Program-made: the position numbers and the translations under genes
DNA from: Ignavibacteriota bacterium
GTDB lineage: Bacteria; Bacteroidota; Ignavibacteria; UBA10030; SZUA-254
Reading direction: 5' to 3'
DNA length: 64,000 bases
Assembly (NCBI GenBank): GCA_025358305.1
Contig: JANYJZ010000041.1
Location: forward strand, 82,183-146,182
Shown: positions 17,901-27,960 of the stretch, one piece after another
Position numbering within the stretch: position 1 is the first letter of the stretch
Layout of the letters: every line of letters begins with the position of its first letter
The notes under the pieces: model-generated
The model's input: only the letters and a program-made list of their open reading frames with translations
What the model was told of the DNA's origin: nothing
Databases searched by the model: none

Positions 17901-20900
17901 CGGGCGGCGCCGTCACCGGCGTCGTCGGCGTCGTCATCGAGACCACCGGCGCGACCGAGGCGGCCGGCAACAGCCGGGCGACCGAAGCGGTCCTCATGAA
18001 CGTCATCGACACGATGGATGACATCCTCATCATCACGGACCTCAAGGGGACCATCATCCAGGTGAACAAGTCGTTCCTCCGGGTCCTGGGCTACGCCCGG
18101 AGCGAGGCGATCGGCTTCGAGTTCCCCTACTCGTGGCTCATCGAGGAGGAGATGGGACGCTTCGTCCTCTGGATCGCGAACTTGAGGGAGCGGAACTGGC
18201 TCCACGACTTCGACATGACCTGGCGCGCGAAGGACGGGCGCTTGATCCCGATGAGCCTCTCGACGACGCTTCTGAGGAACTCCCTCGGCGAGCCGATCGC
18301 GATGCTCAACATCGCCCGGGACATCACCGAGCGGACGCGTCTCGCCCGTGACCTCGAGACCCGAAGTAAGCAGGTGGAGATGATCAACCGGATCATCAGC
18401 AAGGCGAACCAGACGGTCGATTTCGACGAGATCTTCTCCACCGTCACCGAGGAGATCCAGAAGTTCCTCCAGGCGGACACGATCACCATCGGCCTGCTCT
18501 CCGACGACGCGGCGGCCCTGCAGATCTACGCGCTCGGAGGGATCGATTCTCTGCGCAAAGGGGACCTCATCCCGATCGAGCAGACCGTCTCCCAGTTCGC
18601 GATCCGGTCCCAGAAGCCCGCCGTCATCGACGACCTCCTCCTCAACCCACAGTACAGCTCGCTCATCTCCCTCAGTAGGGGTCTCCGGTCGCAGATCTCG
18701 CTCCCGATACTCCTCAAGGGGAAGCCCTTGGGGACGCTCAATATCGGCAGCCGGGAGCCGCACTCGTTCAACGAGGAGCATGGACAGATGCTTCTTCCCT
18801 TGGCCCAGCAGATCGGGGCCATCATCGACCGGATCCAGCTCGTCACCAGGGTCACCGAGGACTCCCTCTACATCCGAAACCTCCTCGACTCCATCGATTC
18901 CATCGTCTACACGGTGGACTCCCGGTTCCGGCTCCTCGAAGTGAACAAGGCGTTCGGCGAGTTCATGCGGGAGTGCGGGGCGGCGCCGGTGGCGGAGTAC
19001 CAGGGGCTCGGGCTCTTTGACGTGCTGCCGAGCGAGCCGTTGAAGATCATGTTCCGGAAGGTCGTGGACCAGCTCCTCGCCGGATCGGTCCGGATCTTCT
19101 CCGAGGAGTTCACCCAACAAGCGGGGGGCGTCGAGCGGATCTACCAGCTCACGATCAACCCCCTGGCGATCGGCGGCCGGATCACCGGTCTCGTGTTCAC
19201 GCACACCGACATCACGGCGCTGAAGATCACGGAACTCGAGCTCAAGCAGAGCAACGAACAGCTCCTTGCCCTGAACGAGGTCTCGACCTTGATCAGCACC
19301 TCGTTCGATCTCCAGGACATCCTCAAGGCGGCGATACCGCTGCTCCAGCGGATGCTCGGGGCGACGGCGGTCCTCGTCTACCTCATCGAGAAGCCATCCC
19401 TGGACCTCTACCTCGCCGAACAGATCGGCCTGGACATCGAGAAGAGCAAGTCCATCATCCGGCTGAAGCACTCGACCTCCGCCACCGGGTCGGTCATCAA
19501 GACGAGGGAGCCCCTCTACATCCAGGAGAAGGCGTTTGCCGACGAGCGCATCATCCCGCAGAACCGGGAGGTCCTCCGGGAGAACCGGATCGAGTCGATG
19601 GCCGTCATCCCGCTCGTGTCAAAGGACAAGGTCCTCGGCGCTCTCGACATCTTCTACGCCGCGCCGCACGAGTTCTTCCAGCAGGAGCAGCAGATGCTCG
19701 CCTTGATCGGGAACCAGCTCGGCTCGACGATCGAGAACGCGCAACTCTACAGCGAGCTCCGGAGCCAGATCGACCGGCTCACCGTGCTCTACGAGCTGAG
19801 CCAGAAGCTCACCTCGACCTTGGAAGCGGGCCAGATCTTCCAGTCCGTGTACGAGAGCGTCTCCCAGATCGTCCCGTTCGAGCGGTTCTTCATCGAGCTG
19901 TACGACCTCCCGTCGAAGTCGATGACGGCGACGTTCCTCGTGGAGACCGTCCTGGAGGAAAAAAGGGTCGTTCCCCAGGCGTCGCAGCCGCATTCGGTCG
20001 GCGCGGGCAGCCCCGCGGCGCTCGTCCTGGAGCAGATGCGGCCGTTCCAGACGTACGACAAGCGCACGATGTACATTCCCATGGTCTCGAAGGAGACCCT
20101 CATCGGCATCATGTCGATCCACTCGAGCTGGGCGGAGGAGTACGCCGAGTCGCACCTGCGGCTTCTGGAGAGCATCGGCAACCTCACCGCCATCGCCCTG
20201 GAGAAGGCGCAGCTCTACGAAGAGACGCTGCAGAAGTCGGAGGAGATCCATCGCCGGAACAAGGAGCTCGACGACTTCACGTACGTCGTTTCGCACGACC
20301 TGAAGGAGCCCCTGATCAGCATCGAGGGGTTCAGCCGGATCCTTCAGATGGACTACCAGGAGGTCATCCAGCAGGAGGGGAAGGAGTACCTTGAATCCAT
20401 CGTCGGCGCGACGACGCGCATGAAGGGCCTCATCGACGATCTTCTCATGCTCTCCCGGGTGAGCCGCCCGAGCGAGTCGTTCCGCCCGGTGCCGATCAAG
20501 GAGATCGTCGAGGACATCAAGACGGACATGGAGTTCACCATTCGGCAGAAAGGCGTGAAGATCATCGTTGACGCGGACCTCCCGGACGTCGTCGGGAACG
20601 CCACCCAGATCACCATGGTCTTCCGGAACCTCATCGGAAACGCCATAAAGTTCAATAACGCCCCAAATCCGGAGGTCGAGATAGGATTTCGAAATGCGGA
20701 GAATAATTCTTATCTTTTCTTCATCCGGGACAACGGGATCGGGATCGACCCGGACTTCCACGAGAAGATCTTCGTCATCTTCCAGCGCCTCCACCGCCGG
20801 GAAGACTACGAAGGGTCGGGGGCCGGCCTCGCGATCGTGAAGAAGATCATCGAGATCCACAAGGGGACCATATGGGTGGAGTCGCGCATCGGCGAAGGTT

Positions 20901-20941
20901 CCACGTTCTTTTTCACTATACCGAAAATAGCTGAGGCGTAG
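14930..20941 (+). CDS. Very large multi-PAS/GAF sensor histidine kinase with KaiC-like N-terminal domain
   Basis: A 2,003-residue, apparently soluble kinase; no transmembrane segment is seen. Approximate order: degenerate KaiC/Rad55-like domain 4-205, three PAS (217-585), GAF (595-760), three PAS (765-1145), GAF (1147-1300), PAS (1310-1430), GAF (1440-1605), GAF (1610-1760), HisKA 1776-1845, HATPase 1885-1997. The phospho-acceptor is H1789 in VVSHDLKEPL. The ATPase has N-box FRNLIGNAIKFN, DNGIGIDP and GSGAGLAIVKKI. The N-terminal domain begins FSTGLPALDQYVGGILPG but lacks GxGKT, so it probably does not bind ATP. The start is ATG 14930; TTG 14897 would be nearly leaderless. The response regulator gene follows 6 bp later. 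The signal is unknown; many small-ligand or redox inputs are possible. Confidence 0.92.
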   Translation: MVTKQFSTGLPALDQYVGGILPGNSLLLFSSDLLPAASILEPLARHARAENIPVAYLSFNGSLRGLLAHSARYAEWQYSPSMKTAEAALNSMKRFLGSQRDGSLILTDDCSVWNELFRHEKHAIAFMAELARITERKHGMFCATLLRSRFSQGALSALKELPTICLDMVLHGDDVYALPLSLRGRYVLHTAFPCRFGIKELHRPAPDAATGPEGLASMVREASEIFQSAFQGAPEALLLFSLEEDLRELNRPAEQLLGYAREELLTLAPSAIVAPHHWYRMRRFLVELRSKKKRSVRLDLRKKNGRVFPVEFSAAPVGPGRYVGILRDDSERTQSELDLRRSGLEAHSLMESSGLAVAVVARGKVLFANAAFGRLFAISEGGTAQDALLKRFFTPVSVQKIQKAAALEPGTLSSLELEGSRADGTTVVCRASAATVEFRGRSALQISCIDLSREHASQSALAEAYGRYRAAVESSALPVALLSGDAVRSMNGAFLSLFGLDATEPGADVPLSALLVEADVLRLREALLRQASGKKGALAPFDALGKMKDGTALDLRLTLQIVRGDGGEGGGGALLFAENRSAQKQKERGLSQQQRDLDLLKEIISSSTGTLDLDRLLRIGLDKITEVLHWDMGAVYLLDETRKEFHLNIHHHFPEALAAGLAVLPLDTGLGGFAAKTQEPHLLRLDHYPSYLPHRALFRDQHIARVCLLPLIAHERPVGLLITAARKEVALDDHSVDLLLALSRQLGNALANALAFRRLKQDEEQYQLLVESSPDVMYTALPNGSFLFISPQVKQLTGYAPQDFYRSPTLWLSLIHADDKKIVLGRTTRLEEAGEKIVTEYRLLPKGKASPKWLRDELSLKRDATGAVSAMTGVVTDVTRSREIVDQLDARSKRDTAIFSSLTEGVLVFGPQLRVAVWNRALEAITGYTEYEMLERTPDEVPLIAALEEALPKLNRALAGEVVVVEQLAFRAKAGQSESTATIRFAPLRESGGAVTGVVGVVIETTGATEAAGNSRATEAVLMNVIDTMDDILIITDLKGTIIQVNKSFLRVLGYARSEAIGFEFPYSWLIEEEMGRFVLWIANLRERNWLHDFDMTWRAKDGRLIPMSLSTTLLRNSLGEPIAMLNIARDITERTRLARDLETRSKQVEMINRIISKANQTVDFDEIFSTVTEEIQKFLQADTITIGLLSDDAAALQIYALGGIDSLRKGDLIPIEQTVSQFAIRSQKPAVIDDLLLNPQYSSLISLSRGLRSQISLPILLKGKPLGTLNIGSREPHSFNEEHGQMLLPLAQQIGAIIDRIQLVTRVTEDSLYIRNLLDSIDSIVYTVDSRFRLLEVNKAFGEFMRECGAAPVAEYQGLGLFDVLPSEPLKIMFRKVVDQLLAGSVRIFSEEFTQQAGGVERIYQLTINPLAIGGRITGLVFTHTDITALKITELELKQSNEQLLALNEVSTLISTSFDLQDILKAAIPLLQRMLGATAVLVYLIEKPSLDLYLAEQIGLDIEKSKSIIRLKHSTSATGSVIKTREPLYIQEKAFADERIIPQNREVLRENRIESMAVIPLVSKDKVLGALDIFYAAPHEFFQQEQQMLALIGNQLGSTIENAQLYSELRSQIDRLTVLYELSQKLTSTLEAGQIFQSVYESVSQIVPFERFFIELYDLPSKSMTATFLVETVLEEKRVVPQASQPHSVGAGSPAALVLEQMRPFQTYDKRTMYIPMVSKETLIGIMSIHSSWAEEYAESHLRLLESIGNLTAIALEKAQLYEETLQKSEEIHRRNKELDDFTYVVSHDLKEPLISIEGFSRILQMDYQEVIQQEGKEYLESIVGATTRMKGLIDDLLMLSRVSRPSESFRPVPIKEIVEDIKTDMEFTIRQKGVKIIVDADLPDVVGNATQITMVFRNLIGNAIKFNNAPNPEVEIGFRNAENNSYLFFIRDNGIGIDPDFHEKIFVIFQRLHRREDYEGSGAGLAIVKKIIEIHKGTIWVESRIGEGSTFFFTIPKIAEA

Positions 20942-20947
20942 GGGTCA

Positions 20948-21625
20948 ATGGCGGACAATGGCAAGATCGAGATCCTCCTGGTGGAGGACAATAAGGACTT
21001 CGCAAAGCTCGTCCAAGTCTATCTCCAGCGGTACGAGAAGGACCGCTTCGCCGTTACCTGGAGGGAGAACCACACCGACGCAATGGCGGAGCTCGAAGGG
21101 GAGAAGCGGTACGACGTCGTCCTCATGGACTATTTCCTCCCCGGGAAGAACGGCCTCGAGATCACGAAGGATATGGTCGTCCGGAAGATCGACGTTCCGG
21201 TCATCTTCCTTACCGTCAACAAGGACTTCGAACTCGCCCTCGAGGTGATGAAGCTCGGGGCCGCGGACTACCTCGTCAAGGAGGAGATCTCCTCGCCCGT
21301 CCTGCCGAAGACCGTCCTCGGGGTCATCGAGAAGCGGAACCTTCTCCGGCAGCTCCTCGAGATCGAGAAGAGTCGAGAGCGCCTCCGGGCGATCCGGGCG
21401 ACCCTCAACGGCGTCGTCCAGGACTTCGAGACGCCCCTGCACGAGATGCGCCTCATCTCCGACGACCTCAAGGCGAAGGTCACCGCCCCCGCCTCCATGA
21501 ACTACATCCGGATGATCGACGAGAATGTCAACCGGATCATCGACAAGCTCGATAAGCTCATGACGCTCAAGGCCGACAAGACCGTCAAGTACATCAAGGA
21601 CATCAAGATGATCGACCTTTCCTGA
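20948..21625 (+). CDS. Response regulator with REC domain and HisKA-like C-terminus lacking the histidine
   Basis: A 225-residue protein. The REC domain (about 6-128) has the acidic pair E13-D14, phospho-acceptor D61 in VVLMDYFLPGKNG, T89 and K111. No DNA-binding domain follows. Instead, residues about 130-215 are helical and contain GVVQDFETPLHEM, which lines up with the HisKA motif S-H-E-L-R-T-P-L, the histidine being replaced by Q. This suggests a dimerisation or docking module rather than a catalytic one (inference). It is 6 bp downstream of the giant kinase and almost certainly its partner. The output is therefore likely protein-protein interaction. Confidence 0.85.
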   Translation: MADNGKIEILLVEDNKDFAKLVQVYLQRYEKDRFAVTWRENHTDAMAELEGEKRYDVVLMDYFLPGKNGLEITKDMVVRKIDVPVIFLTVNKDFELALEVMKLGAADYLVKEEISSPVLPKTVLGVIEKRNLLRQLLEIEKSRERLRAIRATLNGVVQDFETPLHEMRLISDDLKAKVTAPASMNYIRMIDENVNRIIDKLDKLMTLKADKTVKYIKDIKMIDLS

Positions 21626-21688
21626 CCTGGGGGGCCGTTTGCCCACGGCCCGCCGGACCGAAGGATCCCTCGTCATCCCCCCGAACGT

Positions 21689-22555
21689 ATGAAGTTCACC
21701 ATCGCCCTCGCCCAGATCGACTCCCGCGTCGCCGACATCGCCGGCAACGTCCGCCGTCATGCCGACGCCATCGACAGAGCCCGGCAGGGGGGCGCAGACC
21801 TTGTCGTGTTCCCCGAACTGAGCCTGTCGGGTTATTCCCTCAAGGATGCCGCCGCCGACGTCGCCATCCGTGTCGCGGATCCGCGGCCTTTTGGTGTCAT
21901 CCCCGAACGCACCGGAGATATCTCCGTGCTCCTGGGGTGCGCCGAGGAGACCGAGGACTTCGCCGTGACGAACTCCGCGTTCCTCATCGAGGAGGGGAGG
22001 GTGCGCTCCGTTCACCGGAAGATCTACCCGCCCACCTATGGCATGTTCGAGGAGATGCGGATCTTCTCTCCCGGCAAGAGCGTCCGGACGGTCTCCTGGC
22101 GCCATGGCACGTTGGGCGTCCTGATCTGCGAGGACCTCTGGCATCTTCCCCTGCCCTACCTTCTCGCCCAGGAAGGGGCCCAGGTCATCATCGGCATGGC
22201 GGCGAGCCCGACCCGGCTCTCCGGCGACGCTGTGCGCTTGCGGCAGGCGCAGGTGAACTCCGAGCAGCATCAGGCCTATGCGAGGCTCCTCGGATCGTAT
22301 GTCGTGTTCTGCAACAGGGTGGGCTATGAGGACGGCGTGAACTTCTGGGGCGGATCCGAGGTCATCGGCCCGAACGGCGACACGGTCGTCCGGGCGAAGC
22401 TCTTTGACGAGGACATGGTCTTTGCGGAGATCGACACCGACGAGGTGAAGCGGGCCCGGAGGCAGTCGCGGCACTTCCTCGACGACGACCTCGGACTCGT
22501 CCTCAGGGAGGCGAAGCGCATCCGCCGAGGCGGGCTCTCACAGTTGGGACGATAG
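21689..22555 (+). CDS. Nitrilase-superfamily carbon-nitrogen hydrolase
   Basis: A 288-residue cytosolic amidase/nitrilase fold. The catalytic triad is visible: E in VVFPELSLSGY, K in HRKIYPPTYGMF, and C in LGVLICEDLWH. The PELSLSGY and ICEDLWH forms resemble the glutaminase part of NAD+ synthetases and related stand-alone amidases. No NAD synthetase domain is fused here. It lies 63 bp after the response regulator on the same strand and may belong to the operon. The substrate is not determinable from sequence. Confidence 0.88.
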   Translation: MKFTIALAQIDSRVADIAGNVRRHADAIDRARQGGADLVVFPELSLSGYSLKDAAADVAIRVADPRPFGVIPERTGDISVLLGCAEETEDFAVTNSAFLIEEGRVRSVHRKIYPPTYGMFEEMRIFSPGKSVRTVSWRHGTLGVLICEDLWHLPLPYLLAQEGAQVIIGMAASPTRLSGDAVRLRQAQVNSEQHQAYARLLGSYVVFCNRVGYEDGVNFWGGSEVIGPNGDTVVRAKLFDEDMVFAEIDTDEVKRARRQSRHFLDDDLGLVLREAKRIRRGGLSQLGR

Positions 22556-22735
22556 GAACTCGTGGGGGGCGGGATGGGACCTTTTCTCTGGCGGCAAGGG
22601 AGCGCCGTCGTATAGGAAGAACGGGTCCGATCGATCCTGCAATCCGCCCGACGCGCCCTGACCTGCGCGAACGGGAGATCAGCCCTCGTCCGCTCCTCGA
22701 AGCACAGCGCGGGTCTTCGTTGCGCGTGGCTTTGC

Positions 22736-23392
22736 GTGGCTGTCGTTGTGACCGGATTTACATCGCCGGCCCAGGAAGCGAATCTCCTTCTCACGCGCTC
22801 GGATGGTATCATCATGAGGGGCGAACTCCTCTCAGTGCGGGACACCTCCATCCTCGTCGATACGGCGATCGCCCCGCATGGCGAACAATCGTCGGCGAGC
22901 GACGTTGCGGTCGTCCCCCTGAGCCTCAGCCAGAAGGCGGTGCTCACGCGCCGGTCGAACGTCGCGAAGAGCGCACTTATCGGGTTTCTCGTCGGTGCGG
23001 TGCCGGGCGGCATCCTTGGAGAAGTTGTCAGCAGATCGAATTATTCCAACGTGAACTTCGGTATGACTGCGGGCAATGACGTTCCGGACATCGCCAAAGG
23101 TGCGGCGGTCGTCGGTGCGGGCGGAGCAGTGATCGGCACACTCGTCGGGCTTGTCACTCCGAATGGCGATGAGGAATTCGACCTTCGGGAGAAGGATCAG
23201 ATCACGGCCCTCGGACGCGCGCGCGAAATACAAGGAGCGAGTGCCCGATTGGCTCCGGGCGATCCATTAGGGGGGCCACTCAACGCGGTGACGCGGAACC
23301 TCCGCCGGCGGGGCATCCCCCCTCGGGCCGGGGAAGATAAATTGGAGTTATCCCTTTGGTTTCGTATATTTTGCTGTCAAATTTCGGAATAA
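22736..23392 (+). CDS. Uncharacterised exported or membrane protein, ends uncertain
   Basis: An open frame of 218 codons from GTG 22736. The codons just upstream continue a signal-peptide-like stretch, but there is no ATG, GTG or TTG there, so the N-terminus is uncertain. The protein has [21 protein letters not shown], then a strand-rich part, then two glycine-rich hydrophobic stretches (about 80-100 and 122-142), such as [18 protein letters not shown]. The last about 40 codons are Arg-rich and run over the asnS promoter, so the true stop may be earlier with a frameshift. The first part resembles the lipoprotein at 60110-60748 in style (a short domain about an adjustable surface), but the relationship is unproven. 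The gap 22556-22735 holds nothing else clear. Confidence 0.5.
   Translation: MAVVVTGFTSPAQEANLLLTRSDGIIMRGELLSVRDTSILVDTAIAPHGEQSSASDVAVVPLSLSQKAVLTRRSNVAKSALIGFLVGAVPGGILGEVVSRSNYSNVNFGMTAGNDVPDIAKGAAVVGAGGAVIGTLVGLVTPNGDEEFDLREKDQITALGRAREIQGASARLAPGDPLGGPLNAVTRNLRRRGIPPRAGEDKLELSLWFRIFCCQISE
23342..23370 (+). promoter_or_regulatory. Promoter of asnS
   Basis: TTGGAG (23342-23347), 17 bp, TATATT (23365-23370) followed by TTG. The transcript would start about 23377, only about 20 bases before the asnS ATG. Confidence 0.65.
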
Positions 23393-23397
23393 TCCCT

Positions 23398-24693
<1,296 letters not shown>

Positions 24694-24709
24694 CGATCGC
24701 CCCCCCCCG

Positions 24710-25630
24710 ATGCTCACCGCCGCGAAGCTCCGCAAGCAGTTCGGGCCTGTCCTCGCCGTCAACGACGTCTCTCTTGAGTCGGCCCCGGGGAGGATCCTCG
24801 GCGTCCTTGGACCCAACGGCGCGGGCAAGACCACGACGATCCGGATGATCCTCAACATCATCGAGCCCGACGGCGGGACCGTGCACTTCGACGGCGTCGC
24901 GTTCAGCGAAGCGGTCCGGAACCGCATCGGATACCTTCCGGAGGAGCGCGGGCTCTACCGGAAGAACAAGCTTCTCCACGCCATCCTCTACTTCGCGAGC
25001 CTCCGGGGGGTCCACGCCGCGGAGGCGAAGCGGCGCGCCTACACGTGGCTCGAGCGTTTCAACCTCCTCTCGTACTACGACCGGAAGATCGAGGAGCTCT
25101 CGAAGGGGAACCAGCAGAAAGTGCAGTTCATCATCGCGATCCTTCACGATCCCGAGTACCTCATCCTCGACGAGCCGTTCTCCGGCCTTGACCCGTTGAA
25201 CCAGATCATCCTGAAGGACATCCTCCTTGAGCTGAAGCGTCAGGGCAAGTCGATCATCTTTTCGACCCACCAAATGGACCAGGCGGAGCGCCTCTGCGAC
25301 GCGATCTGCCTCATCAACGCGGGCAAGGTCGTCTTGGAAGGGGAGCTGAAGGAGGTGAAGCACCGGTACGGCAAGAACGCCGTCGTCCTGGAGTACGAGG
25401 GGAACGGCGCGTTCCTCTCCGGGCTCCCGTCGGTGAAGGCGGCGCATGTCTACGAGAACTACGCCGAACTCCTCCTCCACCCTGACGCGCTGCCGGACGC
25501 GATCCTCCCCGAGCTCGCCGGGAAGCTCGCCCTCAGGAAGTTCGAGGTCCTTCAGCCCTCCCTCAATGCGATCTTCCTTGAGATCGTCGGCAACGCCGGC
25601 GCGGCCGCCCGAGCGGAGAAGACCGCATGA
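24710..25630 (+). CDS. ABC transporter ATP-binding protein (NatA-like)
   Basis: A 306-residue ATPase subunit. Walker A is GPNGAGKTTTIRM, the signature LSKGNQQKVQ (a Q-rich variant common in NatA-type exporters), Walker B YLILDEPFSGLDP, and the switch His in STHQMDQAE. Residues about 225-300 form the C-terminal extension seen in this ABC-2 subfamily. Its TGA overlaps the ATG of the permease (ATGA at 25627-25630), so the pair is translationally coupled. Substrate unknown; NatAB relatives export Na+ or drugs, which is not evidence here. Confidence 0.92.
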   Translation: MLTAAKLRKQFGPVLAVNDVSLESAPGRILGVLGPNGAGKTTTIRMILNIIEPDGGTVHFDGVAFSEAVRNRIGYLPEERGLYRKNKLLHAILYFASLRGVHAAEAKRRAYTWLERFNLLSYYDRKIEELSKGNQQKVQFIIAILHDPEYLILDEPFSGLDPLNQIILKDILLELKRQGKSIIFSTHQMDQAERLCDAICLINAGKVVLEGELKEVKHRYGKNAVVLEYEGNGAFLSGLPSVKAAHVYENYAELLLHPDALPDAILPELAGKLALRKFEVLQPSLNAIFLEIVGNAGAAARAEKTA

Positions 25631-26871
25631 ATAAGACATTCGCCGTCGCCCGGTGGGAGTACGTCGAGAAGATCAAGTCGAAGGCGTTCCTCCTCTCGCT
25701 CGTCCTCATGCCGATCATCATGATCGGATTCGGCGTCATCCCGACGCTCTTCGCCTCGCGCGCCGACACGGAGACCAAGGTCATCGGCATCGTCGATGCG
25801 ACCGGAGAGATGACGGTGCCGCTCGCGGCCTATCTCGACGAGAACTACAAGCTCCCCGATGGGCGGCCGAACTACATCCTCAGGCCCGTCCTGATCGGTC
25901 CCGCCGCGGACCTCTCGGAGGGAAAGGCGGAGGCGGATTCGATCGTCTTCCGCGGCGAGATGGAAGGCTACCTCCTCATTCCCCCTTCGTGGGAGGAGGG
26001 GGTGGACTACAAGACGCAAAACGTCGGCAACCTCAAGGTCACCGAACGGCTCCTCGCGGCGTTCCGGGATGTCGTCGTGGAGCGGAAATTGCGGTCCCGG
26101 GGCTTTGACCCGTCGATCGTGAAGGAGCTCACGAAGCAGGTCGACATCCGCACCATCAAGATCTCGAGCAACGGTACGGAGGTCGCCTCAGGGTTCGGGG
26201 AGGTCTTCTTCACCGCGTACGTCTTCATGATGATGATGTTCTTCCTCGTCGCGACCTCTGGACAGCTCCTGGTCCGGAGCATGCTTGAGGAGAAGTCAAA
26301 CCGCGTCGTCGAGGTCCTCATGTCCTCCGCCTCCGCCAACGACCTCATGACCGGCAAGATCATCGGCTTGAGCGGCCTCGGCCTGACGCAGCTCGCATTC
26401 TGGGGGATCATCGGGACTGCGATCAGCCTCAAATTCGGATCGATCCCGATCTCGCCGCTCCACGTGGCCCTCACCCTGATCTACCTCGTCCTCGGGTATC
26501 TCCTGTACGCGGCGATCTTCGTGGCGGCCGGCGCGCCGGTCTCGACCGAACAGGAGGCCCAGCAGATCACCTCGTACCTTACGATCATCCTCGTCTTGCC
26601 GATCGCCCTGGCGATGCCCGTCCTGGAGAACCCCGGGGGGCTCATGGTGCGGATCCTGACGTTCATTCCGCTCCTGACCCCGACGATGATGGCCATCAGG
26701 ATACCGGTGCAGATGCCGTCGTTGACGGAGATCCTCCTTTCCATTACGCTGCTCGGGTTCTCCGCGGCCTGCATGATGTACGCTGCGGGGAAGATCTTCC
26801 GGGCGACGATCCTCATGGTGGGAAAGCGCCCGAGTCTTTCTGAACTCTGGCGGATCATCCGGCTTCCCTAA
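25627..26871 (+). CDS. ABC-2 type transporter permease (NatB-like)
   Basis: A 414-residue inner membrane protein. One N-terminal transmembrane helix (about 22-42, SLVLMPIIMIGFGVIPTLFA) is followed by a large extracytoplasmic domain (about 45-190), then five or more helices from about 195 (VFFTAYVFMMMMFFLVATSG, then LGLTQLAFWGIIGTAISL, and others to about 400). This topology and the VEVLMSSASANDLMTGKIIG segment are typical of the ABC2_membrane_3/NatB family. It overlaps the ATPase gene by 4 bp and works with it as an exporter. Confidence 0.92.
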   Translation: MNKTFAVARWEYVEKIKSKAFLLSLVLMPIIMIGFGVIPTLFASRADTETKVIGIVDATGEMTVPLAAYLDENYKLPDGRPNYILRPVLIGPAADLSEGKAEADSIVFRGEMEGYLLIPPSWEEGVDYKTQNVGNLKVTERLLAAFRDVVVERKLRSRGFDPSIVKELTKQVDIRTIKISSNGTEVASGFGEVFFTAYVFMMMMFFLVATSGQLLVRSMLEEKSNRVVEVLMSSASANDLMTGKIIGLSGLGLTQLAFWGIIGTAISLKFGSIPISPLHVALTLIYLVLGYLLYAAIFVAAGAPVSTEQEAQQITSYLTIILVLPIALAMPVLENPGGLMVRILTFIPLLTPTMMAIRIPVQMPSLTEILLSITLLGFSAACMMYAAGKIFRATILMVGKRPSLSELWRIIRLP

Positions 26872-27003
26872 TCTCGCGGCCCAACTGGCAGTGGGAATGA
26901 GGACCGGCCGCTCCTGAAAAACCCCAATGGTCGTTCGAACGGGGGGGGACGCGGGAAGAACCGGCAGGGGCAGCGAATATTTTGCCCATCGGCGGGAAAG
27001 TCG

Positions 27004-27032
27004 TTGAAAAAGAACGGAAAATTTGGTATCTT
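27004..27032 (+). promoter_or_regulatory. Promoter of the nuoJKLM operon
   Basis: TTGAAA (27004-27009), 17 bp, TATCTT (27027-27032) followed by GTG. The predicted transcript start is about 27039, 23 bp before the nuoJ ATG at 27062. The preceding 130 bp after the ABC permease hold no supported gene. Confidence 0.7.
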
Positions 27033-27061
27033 GTGTCCACCAAACACAGTATGCTTCTCTC

Positions 27062-27571
27062 ATGACAGTTGATGCGATCTTGTTCTTTATCGTGGCTGCC
27101 GGAGCCGTGGCCTCCGCCGTCCTGATGATCACCGGCCAGAATCCCGTAAAAAGCGTCCTCTTTCTCATCGTTAATTTCTTCTGCCTCGCGGTTCTCTACC
27201 TCATCCTCCACGCCCAGTTCATCGCGATCATCCAGATCCTCGTCTATGCGGGAGCGATCATGGTGCTCTTCCTCTTTGTCATCATGCTCCTGAACCTCGG
27301 GACGGAGGAGAAACATGTGGACGCCCTCAATATGAAGCGTTCCGTGGCCGTCATCTTGTCGTGCATCGTCCTGTTCCTCATCCTTATCGCGATCGGGCTC
27401 CCGGCCGCCGGGACGGGCGGGCTTCCGGCGAGCGCTCTGGTGAACGGCACCGTCGAGACGATCGGGAGGGACCTCTTTCGGCAGTATCTCCTGCCGTTCG
27501 AGATCACCTCGCTTCTCCTCCTCGGCGCGATGGTGGGCGTCATCGTCCTGGCGAAGAAGCATTTTGAATAA
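27062..27571 (+). CDS. nuoJ: NADH-quinone oxidoreductase subunit J
   Basis: Membrane subunit of respiratory complex I (ND6 homologue), 169 residues with five hydrophobic helices. The conserved AIIQILVYAGAIMVLFLFVIMLLN segment (residues about 57-80) carries the pi-bulge helix typical of NuoJ. The start is ATG 27062; 13 further codons upstream to 27023 would place the start inside the promoter -10. nuoK follows 15 bp later. The peripheral subunits (nuoA-I) are not in this window. Confidence 0.95.
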   Translation: MTVDAILFFIVAAGAVASAVLMITGQNPVKSVLFLIVNFFCLAVLYLILHAQFIAIIQILVYAGAIMVLFLFVIMLLNLGTEEKHVDALNMKRSVAVILSCIVLFLILIAIGLPAAGTGGLPASALVNGTVETIGRDLFRQYLLPFEITSLLLLGAMVGVIVLAKKHFE

Positions 27572-27586
27572 TCCCGCGGACCGCCC

Positions 27587-27889
27587 ATGATCCCCCTGGA
27601 ATACTATCTCTCGCTCAGCGCCGTCCTGTTCGCAACCGGCGTCATCGGCGTGCTCACCCGGCGCAACGCCATCATCGTGTTCATGTCGATCGAGCTCATG
27701 CTCAATGCCGTGAACCTCTCGCTCGTCGCGTTCAGCCAGTACCTCGGGTCGACCACCGGCCAGGTGCTCGTCTTCTTCGTCATGGCGGTCGCGGCGGCCG
27801 AGTCGGCGATCGGGCTCGCCATCATCATCGCGCTGTTCCGGAACAAGCAGACGCTCAACATCGACGAACTGAACCTCCTCAAATGGTGA
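27587..27889 (+). CDS. nuoK: NADH-quinone oxidoreductase subunit K
   Basis: Small membrane subunit of complex I (ND4L homologue), 100 residues, three helices. The conserved glutamates sit in [14 protein letters not shown] and in the third-helix segment [19 protein letters not shown]. Normal length and normal order after nuoJ. Confidence 0.95.
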   Translation: MIPLEYYLSLSAVLFATGVIGVLTRRNAIIVFMSIELMLNAVNLSLVAFSQYLGSTTGQVLVFFVMAVAAAESAIGLAIIIALFRNKQTLNIDELNLLKW

Positions 27890-27960
27890 CCCCTCACCAA
27901 GGCGGGCCCAAGGAACGCATGACACATCTTCGTCCTGACATCATTCTCTGACCATTAGCG

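Noticed and set aside
14876..19471. 1,531-codon open frame on the minus strand opposite the sensor kinase
   Set aside because: It is an antisense shadow of a high-GC gene. The plus-strand frame has clear PAS, GAF, HisKA and HATPase motifs; the minus frame has no motif, no promoter and repetitive basic/acidic composition.
21631..21651. Terminator after the response regulator
   Set aside because: GGGCCGT/ACGGCCC is only a 7-bp stem with no T run, so it cannot be supported as a terminator.
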